Shown here: piece after piece, positions 13,560 through 29,914 of the stretch | Position numbering within the stretch: position 1 is the stretch's first letter | Layout: each line of letters opens with the position of its first letter | Notes under the pieces: generated by a model | The model's database searches: none | Told to the model about the DNA's origin: nothing | Seen by the model: only the letters and a program-made list of their open reading frames with translations | Position numbers and translations under genes: made by a program | Assembly (NCBI GenBank): GCA_013365325.1 | Contig: JABVXV010000240.1 | Coordinates: 34,032-98,031 of the forward strand | Source of the DNA: Dipetalonema caudispina | Taxonomy: Eukaryota > Nematoda > Chromadorea > Rhabditida > Onchocercidae | Length of the DNA stretch: 64,000 nt | Reading direction: 5' to 3'

Positions 13560-14396
13560 AATTTAGACAATATTACGAAAATATGATATTTTGCATATTC
13601 GTTTTGTTATTGACATATAATATTTAAATTATGTTTACGCTTATTCAAATCTAAATTTCGAACATTAGTGATAAACATAAAAATTATATTCTCTATGTTA
13701 TCAAAAAAAAAAATAATTGTGTAAACAAATTTCACATACAAAATTCACAATTGTGTATAAAAAAGTTAATCATTTACTTTTCTATTTTAACAATTTCAAG
13801 TAAAAAGAATAAAAAAAAAAAAAATCGATTAAATTCGTAGACGTATTATAAAATATAAAATGTGAAAGAACAAAATATTATCCAATATTTATTGCCTTTT
13901 TTTAATTCACAAAAAAAAAAAAATGAATATTAATTTTCGTATTCTTTCATTTACTCAAACATTTCTCTCAATTCCTACTACTATTCCAATCCGATACATC
14001 TCATAAATATTCCAAACTGCTCATCTTTTATCAAAGTTCCATTAAAATTAATATTTTTATCAGATCCATTTCTTCATCAATCTTTTCCAACTAATAATCT
14101 CTTGCCTCCTATTTCCTCTTATCTTTATCTCTTACTTATTCTAATTACTATCGTTATTATAATTCTTTATTATTACTGCTACTATTACAATTCATTATCA
14201 TTGATAAGAGGAGAGAAATATAAAAGTTCTAAATATTTTGTTTTGTTTTGTTTTTTGTTTTTTTTTTTGAAAAATATTCCACAAATTTGAGTGAATTTCG
14301 AATTAACTTTCAACACATCAATAATGTCTTACATTTCTAAACGTTTACCTCAATTCTTTTATCTTTTACACTTTTACCAATTGTTATAAATAGTTA

Positions 14397-14418
14397 ACAA
14401 ACAGCTGTTTGTCAGCTG
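14397..14418. promoter_or_regulatory. Palindromic E-box pair
   Basis: Bases 14397-14412 form a perfect 16-base palindrome centred on CAGCTG (14402-14407). A second CAGCTG follows at 14413-14418, 11 bases on, so both face the same side of the helix. This is a possible bHLH site between two housekeeping genes; function is inferred only. Confidence 0.4.
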
Positions 14419-16144
14419 ATTTGTATGAATGAGCAAAAACTTTATATCATACATTCATTGAGACGTTATTTCATACTATATAGGTTTAACTCTAAACACG
14501 TCCGTTACCAATTTATTTATGTTAAATCAATTTTTAAAGCTTTTTCACATTTGTAATATTACTAATATCTCTTAGTATTTCAAATTACTATTTGTATATT
14601 AACATTTCATTTTACTAATATTCTCGTTTATTACTTCTTTTCTTCCTAATACTTCAAATTCTCATTTGCTATTTCTTCCTAATATACTTCAAATATTTCT
14701 ATCATATCATAGAACAGCATCAAATATATACTATTTATATTAAACATTAATTTAAATGATAAATTAATATTAATTTAAAAATAATAAACTAAAATTATTG
14801 TTGTCAATAATTTTTTTTTTCTTTTTTTTTTTATCATAATAATAAATTCTTTACTTTATTTTATGTTAATGTTAAAAGAATGGTAGGAAAAAAAAAAACA
14901 AACTATGCATTCAAAATAATGTCAAAATTTTGTAATGAAATTAAAAATTAAAATTAAGATTAGTTGAAAATTAAAAATTAAGCCTAAGATTTAAAAAAAA
15001 AAAAAAAAAAAAAATCCTATAGCTAAGCCTAAAACCAATGATTGTAATCAAAAAAAGCCTTACCAAAATAAATCTCTCATAAGTTATAGACAACTAATTA
15101 GCTTCAATAGTAACAATAGGCTTTTATAACGCTACTTTTTGGCAAGAATCCAAATATCACTAAACTTCACCTAAAAAGTAGTTTTGTTTTTTTTTATTTT
15201 TGATCTATTGGTATTGGTAGTGTTGTCTGTTACATCTCTTAGACTTAGTAATTATGCAAATTTAGACGTACGTAAGAAATTAATGTGAACTTATGATACC
15301 ATTATTAGAGTTGAGTTTTGAATGAAGAAAGATTAAGAGTAAAAATTAGATGAAAAATGAATCAGGGATATGTAATAAATCAAGTTAATAAATATGTTTG
15401 AAGCATGAAATATAGGGAAAATTTATGACAAAAGAATAGTCTGATATTTTTGCTAAGTACAAAGAAAAAAAAGAAAAAGTATGTCGTTTAATTTTACTTT
15501 ATAAAATACGCCATAAGAAATTCATAATGTATGAATGTTGTTGTTAAGAGTAAAAAAAAAAAAAAAAAAAATAAAACGTATCGTTTAAATTATGCTTTAT
15601 AAAATATGTTACCGTTCTTCCTTCTTCATTCATTGTTTCTGTATTCTTTTTTGTATTAATTCTCCTCTCCTTTCACTGTTTTTATTAATCCGTTTACAGA
15701 TATTTTTCATTTTTGGAGGATATGTTTTATTATATTTAACAAGAAATACTTTATAAAGGACAAATAAATGATACATTTTGTCCTTTTATTGTGAAAAAAT
15801 TTTTTCTCCTATTTAAAAACATGCTTTGTTATTTCTGCTATACAAATAAAAATTTCCCGACTTTGGATATTTTGCCATTAAACTAAAAAAAAATTAATAT
15901 TTTGCTTTGCAAGTAAGGCTTTACCTGAACATATTACTGTAAAGGAAGACTATGTGATAGGATTAATATTGCTATTACTTAATTAGCTAAGTAAACCAAC
16001 AGTTAGCAAGAAGCTAAATAAGTTTCTCTTTACCTCCCTGTTGCTAACCTATTATTATCAGTATTTATTGCGGTATTTGCTTTCAATTTGACGTTGTTAA
16101 TTTACATCAGTAATTGGTCGGATTTATCATTTTACGATATATTT

Positions 16145-16148
16145 TTAG
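16145..16148 (+). promoter_or_regulatory. Candidate spliced-leader acceptor of the ADP/ATP carrier
   Basis: The sequence ATTTTTAG ends at 16148, 22 bases before the ATG at 16171, with no upstream coding exon. Confidence 0.5.
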
Positions 16149-16170
16149 CTACTAACCCCATATATTACCG

Positions 16171-18195
16171 ATGTCGTCCACAACAGCCCAATCCCAAGGT
16201 ACTGGCAAATCACGCCCCAATGACAAAAGCTCATTTGATGCAAAAAAATTCATGATTGATTTGGCATCTGGCGGTGTGGCTGCTGCTGTTTCCAAAACTG
16301 CTGTTGCACCTATTGAGCGAGTCAAACTACTTCTTCAGGTATCATTATTGCATAAAGTGGACCAATTTCAGCTACTATCGTTTTGCAAGTGAAAATACTT
16401 TTTTTAGTATGTTATAAAATATTGTTTTAGGTATTTCCATAGTATCAATACTCTTTTAAATATTGACGGTTGTATGAATAAAGTTTGCGTACATTACAGT
16501 TAATAGCAGGAACGGAAGGTCCTGACCTGAAAATGGTCACATTTTTCGAGGGAATAATAAGGTGATGAACTAATGTTTGCATAAAGTTAATTTTCGTTAT
16601 AAAATCGCGTGCTAATTTCTGTTGAGAAGAATATGCTGTGGATCCAGTATGATTTTATGGCCAATTATCTTTTCTTTTATTCACTTAGGTGAAATGCTAC
16701 AGTGAAAATTATGGAAGGAAGTCAAAGGTTAGAAGGCTTGGTAGGATTTGTTGGAGGTTTTGAGGTGTAGATTTACAGGGAAGTTTGGCTTACTCTCAAT
16801 AATATTACTGTTCAGAGTCAAGATTATTTGAAATAATCTCAATAAGTTGAAATGGGGGAATACAATAAATTCATGTTGAACCCAACCTAATTTTAGATTT
16901 CAGTTTTGAAAGTCAAATTTTAGGATATGCTGTAGTAATCACACGTAATCAGGAAATATGCAGACTAGTGGTAATTATGACAATACTCATCAACCATTTC
17001 CCCATCACAGAAAGAGAGTTCATTCATTTTCCAGGTACAACATGCATCCAAAACAATTGAAGCTGATAAACGATACAAGGGTATTATCGACGTGTTCAAA
17101 CGTGTACCGGCTGAACAGGGTTTTGCATCGTTTTGGCGTGGTAATTTGGCGAATGTAATACGGTACTTCCCTACGCAAGCGCTAAATTTTGCATTCAAAG
17201 ATACTTACAAAAAGATTTTCGTCGCAGGATACGACAAGGATAAAGTAAGTGTCTTGTAAATAAAGTCAAAAAGAATAAACATAATACTTGCAGTGGTAAA
17301 TGCTTGGTGTAAGATTTCAAAGAATTTAGAATACAAATCATTTAGGTCGTTTAAAAAAGGAGGGTTGTTGATTCTGATATGTCGTCATAAACCACGTTAT
17401 TACAGGATTTCTGGAAATTCTTTGGCGGAAATTTAATGAGTGGTGGTGCTGCAGGTGCTACATCTCTATGTTTCGTATATCCACTTGATTTTGCTCGTAC
17501 TCGTCTTGCGGTTGACGTTGGCAAGGGTGCAACGCGTGAGTTCAATGGTTTGATAGATTGTTTGGTAAAAGTTGTTAAAAGTGATGGTCCAGTTGGGCTT
17601 TACCGTGGTTTTATGGTATCGGTACAAGGCATCATCGTTTATCGTGCAGCTTACTTTGGTCTTTTTGATACAATAAAAATGATGGTTTCTACAGACCAAA
17701 AGAAACTCAACTTCTTCGCTGCTTGGATGATTGCCCAGGTTCGTTATTTACTTGAGCTACTCCGCTGTCGAGATAAGGCGGATTCGTGAGTTTTTCCCGA
17801 ACTGTGTCGAGAACAGATTTGAACTTGTTGATGTGTTCATTGCACAATGTGCACAAATTTGTTCCGTAATTAATGTCTTTGGGGAAATACCACATTCTTT
17901 GACAGATCTAAGCCGCAAACATGTGCACGTCATCATAGTTAACTGATGGTCGTTTCAGGTCGTAACTGTTGGATCTGGAATTCTGTCATATCCATGGGAT
18001 ACCGTACGCCGACGAATGATGATGCAGTCTGGTCGCAAAGAAATACTTTACACAAATACGTGGGATTGTGCGAAGAAGGTTGTTGCGAACGAAGGAGTCA
18101 CGGCGCTTTACAAGGGTGCTCTTTCCAATGTCTTCCGAGGCACAGGTGGCGCACTTGTATTAGCTATTTACGATGAAATTCAGAAGTTCTTGTAA
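16171..18195 (+). CDS. ant-1: Mitochondrial ADP/ATP carrier (adenine nucleotide translocase)
   Basis: Four phase-0 exons, 16171-16338, 17035-17244, 17406-17738 and 17959-18195, give 315 residues. That is the usual carrier length plus a slightly extended N-terminus rich in Ser, Thr and Gln. The three mitochondrial-carrier signatures are present at the ends of the odd helices: APIERVK in repeat 1, YPLDFARTR in repeat 2 and YPWDTVRRR in repeat 3. The diagnostic nucleotide-carrier motif RRRMMM occupies 254-259. The protein exchanges matrix ATP for cytosolic ADP across the inner mitochondrial membrane; six transmembrane helices are expected. All exons lack frame breaks. The symbol follows C. elegans usage; which of the several nematode paralogues this matches is not decided. 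Transcription converges on cdk-5. Confidence 0.96.
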
Positions 18196-19121
18196 AGCTC
18201 CTAGAAACTGCCAGTTATCAGAAGTGTAGGTATTTCGAACACACGGGCGACATCCGGTTCCTTTTATCATGCTAACCATGTGACAGGACTCATTATCAGC
18301 TATAAAAAACGTGCTCTATTTGTCGTACATAATGTTTGCTTTTGTCATTTCTAATTACCTCTACTTCGTTTCATACTTAGGATTTGGAAGCTGATTTAAA
18401 TAATGCATTGTGTGGGATGTGAACTTCAATTTAACATTATTTATCCTGTAATTTAAATACTTCACTTCCTAGTAGGATACCTCACTATGTTCATTTCATT
18501 TATTCTTCAGCGACCCTTTTTATATGTTGTTGTTAGGTTGGCCATATATGAGAGAGCTCAGACTCGTTTAATATATGTACCTCATAATTTTGATAAACCT
18601 CATAATGATAAGATCACGTCGTATTGACAGAATAGTAATGTATGTAATCTTTCCTACATCTTCGCAAGTGGCTGTAGTTGTGGAAGCAATAATTTTGTTA
18701 AGAGAATGAAATGAGTATTTTGGGATTTGATAACTAGTTTCATCCATTGCGGTATTCTTGGGAAGTGACTCATCGGTAAGTGGAAATGTGATCTAAATCG
18801 AAAGGTTGGAAATTCCACTTCAACGGTAGGAGACAGAATGTATGGCTCGCAATAGAATTTAAAGATTTCCTCGGACTGCATAAAACCAGCACTTAAATTC
18901 ACCAATGTGGTTGACAAATATATCATCAATTATGAATAAAATTTAAACGTAAGATGGGATGTTGGAAGATCAGTTATAACGAAGAATTGTGTTCGACTTA
19001 TATATTACAAAATTCGGAAAACCCATAAAATAGGCAAAAATACCATTGCACAACAAAGGAGATCATTGGTATATATGATTTGACTTGCAATTATTTCAAA
19101 ACAGTATTTAATGTAAACTAC
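18196..19121. other. Convergent 3' flanks of the carrier and cdk-5
   Basis: The 926 bases hold no exon with recognisable homology. They are less AT-rich than other gaps and probably carry both 3' UTRs. An AATAAA on the plus strand lies at 18935-18940. A 91-codon minus-strand frame (18654-18929) has no signal or family motif and is left out. Confidence 0.5.
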
Positions 19122-21935
<2,814 letters not shown>

Positions 21936-22889
21936 TTCACGTCGGTGAGTCTTTTATTAGTGTTCCACGTTGATGTTTCAAGCAAATACGTCCTTTAATG
22001 AACGCTTTACGTTTGTTTTTGATGCAAGTATAGCTTTCCTCACTTTATGATATAACCTAACTTTTGCTGGCTATCCATTACACTTTCTCCTATGTCAACT
22101 TTACATATGTCGAGATATATCTGAAATTTATTATGGAAATCATAAATTGCACACCGAATTAACCAAACAACCAATTAATTAAACTAATAATGAATAAAAC
22201 CCCGTCAAGAAAATATCCCAAATCTCTTAATTCAGTCAACATCCAAATATCGAAAACACACGCGGGATGGTGAGTTTTCAGAATGGTACCGTCACAAGGA
22301 ACATCTGTTCTCTTGTAATTTTTCTTCTCCCGATAATTCGCGGGTTATGGGACGGTTGCGTTCAGTGAAGTTGTTCAGCTTATGCATGCATATGTTTATT
22401 TATATGTGTTTTAGTTTTGATATTTTAGTACCACTTATTAGCACTAGTAATGAATGCCTTTGTGAATCTTAAACGAGAGTTTTATCATCCCGAGATTTAC
22501 CAGAAATCCGATTTATAGCTTGCAAAGAGTTTCAATACTTCGGAAAAGTGTATGGTTGATTAATGTAATAGTTATTTGTGGTACCACAGAAAATCGACAT
22601 GTAGAACGATTTGTGGCATAACATATCAGGGAGTAATCAGTGCAAAAGTATCAAAGACATGAAGCATTACGTATATCCTTATTATTTCCTTTGACATATG
22701 AACTAAACTTTTTGATGTATGTTTTTTATTGACCTACAATTTTTTTTTTCTTTTTTTTTTTTTACGGGTAAACCAAATCCCAGAAACGTTTCTGTTTGAA
22801 GTGTTCATTCAAATTCTTCAGAATTTCATACAACATATCATAGGTATCATAGGTTTCACAAATAACGCAGTAATATTGAATGTAAATGT
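21936..22889. other. cdk-5 upstream region and 3' flank of the growth-factor gene
   Basis: There is no coding exon. Bases 22255-22390 are markedly richer in G and C than the surroundings and contain several CG dinucleotides (CGCGGG twice, CCCG); this is the likeliest cdk-5 promoter. The right end is the 3' UTR of the pvf-1-like gene, with AATAAA on the minus strand at 22730-22725. Confidence 0.5.
22725..22730 (-). terminator. Polyadenylation signal of the pvf-1-like gene
   Basis: AATAAA on the minus strand lies about 160 bases past the TGA stop and is followed by T-rich sequence. It is the first canonical signal downstream. Confidence 0.5.
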
Positions 22890-25800
22890 TCACGGGACAG
22901 TTTTTGTTGGCATCCTTTTTCGTGCTAGACGAAGCTTTTGCAGTCTAGATGTACCCGATCGAAAATTACCGGAAATATTTGGTTCTTCATAACTTTGATC
23001 ATTGTCTGGATGATAGCATAAACATGTATGTTTATCCAAAATATTTTTACCATAGCAGTTCTTCGTAACACAACTGCAGGTACACGTTTCATCATTCCAT
23101 TCCTTGTTTGGACCTTAAATATAGCGCACTTTTTTAACTTTTGAACTTTTTTAAAATCTGTAAAATATTTTCTCGCTCATTCTTGAGCTAAAAGCAAAAG
23201 GTTTGATTGAATTCAGGAAGTTAAAATAGGACTTTTTGTCTAATGTGAAGTGGAAGTCGCAAAATCAAATTAAAACAGAAAATTAAATTCCATTTACTGA
23301 ATAGAATTTAAAAGCGGTTATCGACTCGATTATGATGAGGGTTTGAGTTCTATCTATTTGGTTGAAAAAAGATCATACATTAATTTATCCGATCGGAAGA
23401 GGTGATCGAATTTCATACATATGATCAGGATAACAAGCCTATCTATTTGGTTATGTTATACATTTGCAATCCATACATTTGATTGATGTGAAGAAACGAA
23501 ATTTACCTATCAGATTAAAATAGAGTATTAAAATCTTTCCTCTATTTGAAATAGGAAGTTGAAGTCTGATGTTGTGATAAGAAATTAAAATTCAAGTACA
23601 AGTAACTACAATTCAATTATCTAATTGCAATCATCGTGCTAAATGAAATCACGAAATTAAAATTCATCCATTCAATTTTAACAGAAAAAATTTTCTTTTT
23701 AAATTAGAAACCTTGACAATTCTTTTTTTCTTCTCTATTCCTGCATTCACAATCACAATTTGGAGTGACAATTTTCTTTTGTGGGCATTGAAGAGTTGTA
23801 CCAAATTGTGTACATTCTTGACAAGTACAAGCAGTATGTTGTTCGATTGTTATATTTCGTGTTTGATTAATTACAAACAAATTATTACCAGAATATAACA
23901 TTTCAACAATCTGCAAAAAATATCACACATTATATGAATGGAAAAAAAAAAATAAGTGATAATCCGTATCAAATTTGCATATTTCCTATCAAACTTATTT
24001 GTAGACGAAATGATATATTCATCTGATCCCTTTTTTTTTTTTTTTTTATTTGCTAATTCAACATTTTCATTCCTTAATCGAATCGATCTATGCTTTGTTT
24101 TTTTTTCCAGTGATCAAGTGAATAAGTTATAAATGATTAGTTAAGAATGAATTAATCACCACATATATGTCAAATATTATAATTGTTGTATATATGAACG
24201 ATGTTAAATTAGCATAAAAATGCTAAAAATATTAAATTGTTGTAAATTATCTTTTCATATATAGTATTTACACAAGTTTGTTAATTAGTAGCAGTACTAT
24301 ATATCATTATATATGAAGCATAATCATTATGCATTAATAAACAAATCAAAAAGGCGAAAGAATGAAAAAGTCTGTTATATAAGTCATTAATTCATTTCGT
24401 TTAATTGATTTGTTTGATTTGAAATATCATTTAATTCGATTACAAATTAATGCAATTAATAATAAATGCTATTTTTAGCTTACTTGAAATTTTTAAAGTG
24501 TAAAACGTTAAATTAATGTTATTATTATTTGCAACATTTCTTACTGATAAATATAAATATATTTGATTAGATAAAGATAGATAGTAATTACCTGCAACAT
24601 TTTTTTAGCATTGTAAATATAAACTCAATAATTGATATTGATGAATGGATAGAGAGATAGATAGATAGATAGATGCAATAATCCATTTAGATTTAGAAAT
24701 TTCGAGTAAGCTAAAAATATTACTGCGTGAATTGATTAAAGATAGGTTGTTATTTTTATGTGTGATACAAAATGAAATGAACGAAGCAAAGAAAAAATAA
24801 AAATAAAATTGCATATTTTAGAAATATTACCGGTTGTTGAATATATTCAATATTGGTTGGTGAGCAATGTTCGGTGAATTCACAACATGATCCAATACAT
24901 TGTGTTACTTCATAGCATCTCGGGAATATCAATAATCCAGGATCGGGATTTTCTGGTAATATAGGAATACAAGCTTTTTGCAATTCACATCTATCTGTAC
25001 CTTGTCGAATCGTTCGTAGTATATCCAAGCTTTTCCGTGTATTAGCTAAATTATGGATTATTTTATTTTCACTATAATTACTGTAATTGCACTGCTATAA
25101 TGAATTTCTTATAAATTATTTTGAAAAAAAAAAAAAAAAAAGAAAATTAAATCGATGAATTGAATTATTTAATAAAAGAATATCAAATAAGTTATTTTTT
25201 TTTATTTTCCCTTAATAATGGTAGGTGTTGAAATTTTGCATACATGTTAATTTTATTATGAATAATATCAGTTAAAGCTTATCAAACATATTATGATTTA
25301 AAAATATGAAATGAAATATAAATACCTGCATAGAAATCGAAGCTGAATTTAATAAAAAAATGTTTCTCCAATATTTCAGTTTTTTCTCTTCCATTTTAAT
25401 CATATTTATTTTATTGATAACAGAGTATTAACCGAAAAAATCATTTATTACTTTTTGATAACGTTTTTAAAAAATATTTTCGTTTGGATAAATTTTGATT
25501 AACTAAACAACTTTTAATAATAAATGGAGCTGATATTGGTATTTTCAGCAATAAAATCTTGTTTAAAAAATCATTTGAAATTTTTTTATTTGAGATTAAA
25601 GAAAACTTTAATCTTTGTCAATATTTGTTTAAATTTACGATGTTGTAAGGGGATATCTTTTTATTTTTTTTATTTTTTTTTCTTTTCTTTCTTCGTTTTT
25701 CATCTTTCTTAACTCTTTTTAACCTATCCTTCACATATCCTATCCTCTTTGTTTCGTTGTTCATCGAATTAAATACTGATCCATTCTAACTGATCGTTCT

Positions 25801-26937
25801 ATTTGTACTTTCGAGATATTGACGTCATTCATAGATCTAATGGATATTTTGAACTTAATTTTAAAAAAAAAAAAAAAAAAAAGAAAATTGAATCTTTTTA
25901 TTTCAAGATTTGCCGATTTTTAATTATAAATTTTGTCTATTTGATAAAATTTTTACAACCTTTTATTTATACTAATACTTGCTTTAATAATACATATGCA
26001 TTAGGGATTGAGAATTCAAATACGAAAGCTATTAAAATAATAAATATTTAAAAGATAGAAATTAAAATTCGATAATAGTGAAGCAAACGTATTATTTTAT
26101 AAAATGAATCAAATATTTCGGATCAAGTTTTAGAAATTTCATAAATGAGATTCTTGCAAGGAATTTTATTATGAGATTATTACTGTTATTACAGTTGTCT
26201 GATATTTCGAAGTTTGTTTTTATAATCTCATCTTTAAGTTTTTTTTTCCGCAATTTAAGATTTGGTCCGATATTATTATTTATTGCTGTTTTTACTATTA
26301 TTATTTCTATTACTATCATTATTTATTATTACTATTGTTACTGTTACGAATATTATTATTATTATTATTATTATTACTGCGTTATTATAACTATTATATT
26401 TATTATCTGTACTACTGTAACAATATAATCAAGTAAATATAACAGATGAAATTTAAATAATAATGACAATAATATTGTTTTAAGTTTTTTTTTTTTCTTT
26501 TTTAATCTTTGATTATTAAACCTTTTGCTGTTTTATCAAATTGTTTTCCTTTTTTTTTTTTTCAGATTCCAATTGAAAAAAAAAAATGAAAAGACAAAAT
26601 ATCTAAAAGTGAACAAACCATCAATATTTTGACGAAAGTTGGATTTTCTTGGAATGATTGACTGAAAAGTGGAAGCTTTGTGTAGCATAACTTTCTTCAT
26701 ACGATTCGTGTAAGATTGTATTTCAGCAGGTTGTAATTTGTATTCGTTGAAAGTTGAGTCGTTTACATTTCCAAGTAAATGTGATGCATACGAAAGTTGT
26801 GTAACGGATAATAATTCATCAAATGTATGCGCTTCGCGTACCTTTTTACGTATATCATCAGGGATATCTTTTTGCGCTAACGGATTTTCAACCAATAGTA
26901 GTAATAGCAATAATATTAAGGTAAACATCAGTGACAT
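22890..26937 (-). CDS. pvf-1: Secreted PDGF/VEGF-family growth factor
   Basis: Four exons, 26937-26619, 25045-24831, 23910-23712 and 23113-22890, give 318 residues. A hydrophobic signal peptide (MSLMFTLILLLLLLLVENPLA) is followed by a prodomain-like segment of about 100 residues. The PDGF/VEGF cystine knot spans about 126-208: C132, then C150-x5-C156-I-G-S-C160-C161, C167-S-P, and C206-T-C208. This is the spacing of the family's RCxGCC core and its closing CxC. The C-terminal third is rich in Cys (CxxC, CDCEC, CTCSC, CLC) as in VEGF-C/D and insect Pvf tails. N-glycosylation sequons include NQT (193) and NIT (197). C. elegans PVF-1 signals through VEGFR-like receptors; that role is inherited by inference. 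Exon 4 reads through a GTAATT-like sequence to a TGA, giving a basic tail. Intron 3 ends with an AAG acceptor. The gene diverges from ced-6. Confidence 0.9.
23911..24830 (-). other. Intron 2 of the pvf-1-like gene
   Basis: This 920-base intron contains an (ATAG)n microsatellite at about 24656-24674 and T/A runs. I see no additional exon. Confidence 0.7.
25046..26618 (-). other. Intron 1 of the pvf-1-like gene
   Basis: This 1.57 kb intron has long A and T runs and a (TTA)n array at about 26351-26377. The open frames inside it are low-complexity and rich in Lys, Phe, Ile and Tyr; none is splice-bounded with recognisable content. Confidence 0.7.
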
Positions 26938-26939
26938 AA

Positions 26940-26943
26940 TCTG
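26940..26943 (-). promoter_or_regulatory. Candidate spliced-leader acceptor of the pvf-1-like gene
   Basis: On the minus strand ATACTACAG ends at 26941, leaving only 3 bases before the ATG at 26937. A leader that short argues for trans-splicing. Confidence 0.5.
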
Positions 26944-29698
26944 TAGTATATAAGCTTGGGATTAAAATTTTTCAAATAATCTAGTTTTTTTTAATGCTTT
27001 TAAAAGAGTTTATACAAACGAATTATTGCTTTCTGTTAATTTCAACATGTATTTTCAGGTGTAGCTTCATCCAATACGAAATTCAATCAAATTAGAAAAG
27101 ATTGAACTGATAATTATCATCTTAATCATTAGTGATAGTAAGTTACGCATACAAAGTTAAAATTTATTAGTAAGTAATTCATTCCAGCTAGATATATCCA
27201 CTTGAAATGGATTTAATAAAAAAAAAAAGAAAGAAATTTAGGCAAGATTTCGAATTCATGATGAGAAAAGGAACTAATTTTACAGAGAAATGTCGAATTT
27301 AAAAGAAATGAGGAATAAATGGTTAAGGAAATTGATTTTGAACAACTGTGTTTAGAGCATATCTGTCATTTATTTTAAATAACCATATGTTTAGTTTTCT
27401 ACTTTCATTATATTATCGAACTAGTTATTTTCATCCTTATCAGTTGTTACATTAGAAGGATCGTTGATTTGACAATAATCTTTGAAAGAATTTTTAAATT
27501 TTCACAAATAGTTTTTTTTTTTTTTTTGTCAAAATAAAGTAGCTTATAAATTAAGATATGCAATTGATTTGGAAAAAAGAAGAATTCAAAATAGTTCTTT
27601 TTTTTTTTTTTTTTTTTTTTTTGGAGATAAATGTGAAATGATGAGAGATTGGAAGCCTAAAATGACATTAAATTTCACTGTAATACATTTCATTGCAATA
27701 TATAATATCTGAAAAAAAAAAAATTACATCGTATATTGAATGTTAAATGGTATTTTTGATGATTCATTCATCAATGCTAATCTTTTAGATTATAAATTCA
27801 TTCACTTTTTTTTTTTTTATTCAAATAAAAAATTAATTCAATAGTATAGTTTTACAACAATCATTTGGACTTTAATCTTTTCTTGTAAGGATGATTTAAT
27901 GAGAGCTTTTTTCCTGATTTTTAATTTTTTTTTTTTAAACTATTAATAATCTCACAGGTTGATAGTTTAATTTAATTATTTTTCCTTCTAAGCTTATAGT
28001 TCATATTTGCATTTTTATGTCAATATTTTGAAGACATACTGTATTAAATAATTGAATTTTCTAGGTAATTTGTTGAGTTTTTCTTCTTTTTTTTCATTTT
28101 GTTTTAGTTATCATAATATAGCTTGGTTCGTTAAGTTGGTTTAATTGTAGCAGTAACAGATACTGTAAGCTAATCTCTAAAACTTTCAATCTATGATTCA
28201 TTTCTGATCATGATCATGATATATTTAGTTCTCAAAAAGAAAAGATCGCGATATATTTAGTTCTAAAAAGAAGATTGAACTGACAATTTCCATATATTAA
28301 TAATTTTTTCTCCATCTCCTTTTTCCTCGTATCTTTGTTGTTTATAATTGATCAGAATACATTTTAATATTCCTTCCATATTTAAAATCGAATTAGTTTA
28401 TTGGAATAAGCCCGTAAAAAGGCGAAAAGAAATTCATCGAATAATCATCCCAAATAGCAATACATTTTAATGTTTTAGGAATGGCAAAATTTATTATTGA
28501 AATTCTACAATGCAAAATTTGAAATTGTTTTTTCGCATTTCAGAGATATCATTTCAAGATATGTTTACTTGGATGAACTTTAATCTTGTAATTGTAATTC
28601 AATTTTGGTTTTTTTTTTTTTTTTTTTTTTTTTGTAAAAGGAAACTGTTGACCTATTGCTTAGAGGGAAAGATAGAATGATACGGTCGAATGAATTTTGA
28701 CAAATGTGGTATTGGAGATGATGGGGGTACTAAATGTTGATTGATTTGTCCTCTTTTCATTTCCAATATATGCCTATGAAAGGCGAGCTGTTGCATCAAC
28801 CAGCAATTTTTATTTTCTCATTTCTAATTTATTGTTAGACAAAATTTTTATTCATTGCAAATAGATTATCTGAAATGATTTACTTGTAATTAAAAGTATA
28901 AATTTATCGTGTAATTATTGATTATAATTTTTATAGCTTATAGAATTTATGCTTTCCAATTTTGTCCAATAGACATTTTGGATAATTGTTGATTTTTGCA
29001 TTGTGTAGAAGATAATAAAAATTCTAATGGTCATTTTAGATGAAATTAATTGAAACTTTAGGTGAAAAGAAGCATGAGGTAATAAATAATCAAAATATTT
29101 AAAAAAAAGATATTTTTTAAAGAACTAAAAAAATTTTATTATTTATTGAAATGTGTACAATTTGCTTTGAAATGATACGATACGATATGTAAATACGTTG
29201 GATAGTTTTTAAATTTTTAAAAGGTATAATTATTACTTGCTTACTTATTCGTTTTATTAATTTCGTTGCAATAATTCGAAACTACAAAACTAACTTACTA
29301 AATTATTTCATCTACTTTACATATATATATATATATATCTGAATGTTCATTTCAATTAATTGATATTATATCATTTAATGTTATTGAAATATTTTGATAG
29401 TTAGTATCATCAAAATATCTCTAAATATATGTAACACATAAGAAAACAAATGATGATGATGATGATGATGATGATGATTGTGATGATTGTAACAATAGTG
29501 GTGATATTATGAAAATGGAAGAGAGAATGTGTTATTGATTGGGTATGTTGTCATAATATAAATTGTCACTTGTCATGCTCTTATCCATTTCATCATAAAT
29601 GTTCTATGAAATAATAGAATGATATAAAAGAACAAGAGCATTTAAAACAGGTAAGTTATTATTGGTAGAATAAAGGAGAAAAAGATGAAGGAATGTAT

Positions 29699-29914
<216 letters not shown>

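Larger units (their letters stand above)
13560..16148. other. Divergent intergenic region, abcf-2 / ADP-ATP carrier
   Basis: I see no coding exon in this 2.6 kb. It is AT-rich with several A/T runs. The promoters of both flanking genes should lie here. A paired CAGCTG E-box is the only motif that stands out (14397-14418). Confidence 0.6.

Noticed and set aside
13283..13627. 114-codon plus-strand open frame
   Set aside because: It overlaps abcf-2 exon 1 in antisense, with low-complexity Ile/Tyr/Phe-rich flanks and no family features.
17466..17699. Minus-strand open frame
   Set aside because: It is the antisense shadow of ADP/ATP carrier exon 3.
18654..18929. 91-codon minus-strand open frame in the gap between the carrier and cdk-5
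   Set aside because: No recognisable domain, signal or splice sites; it most likely lies in 3' UTR sequence.
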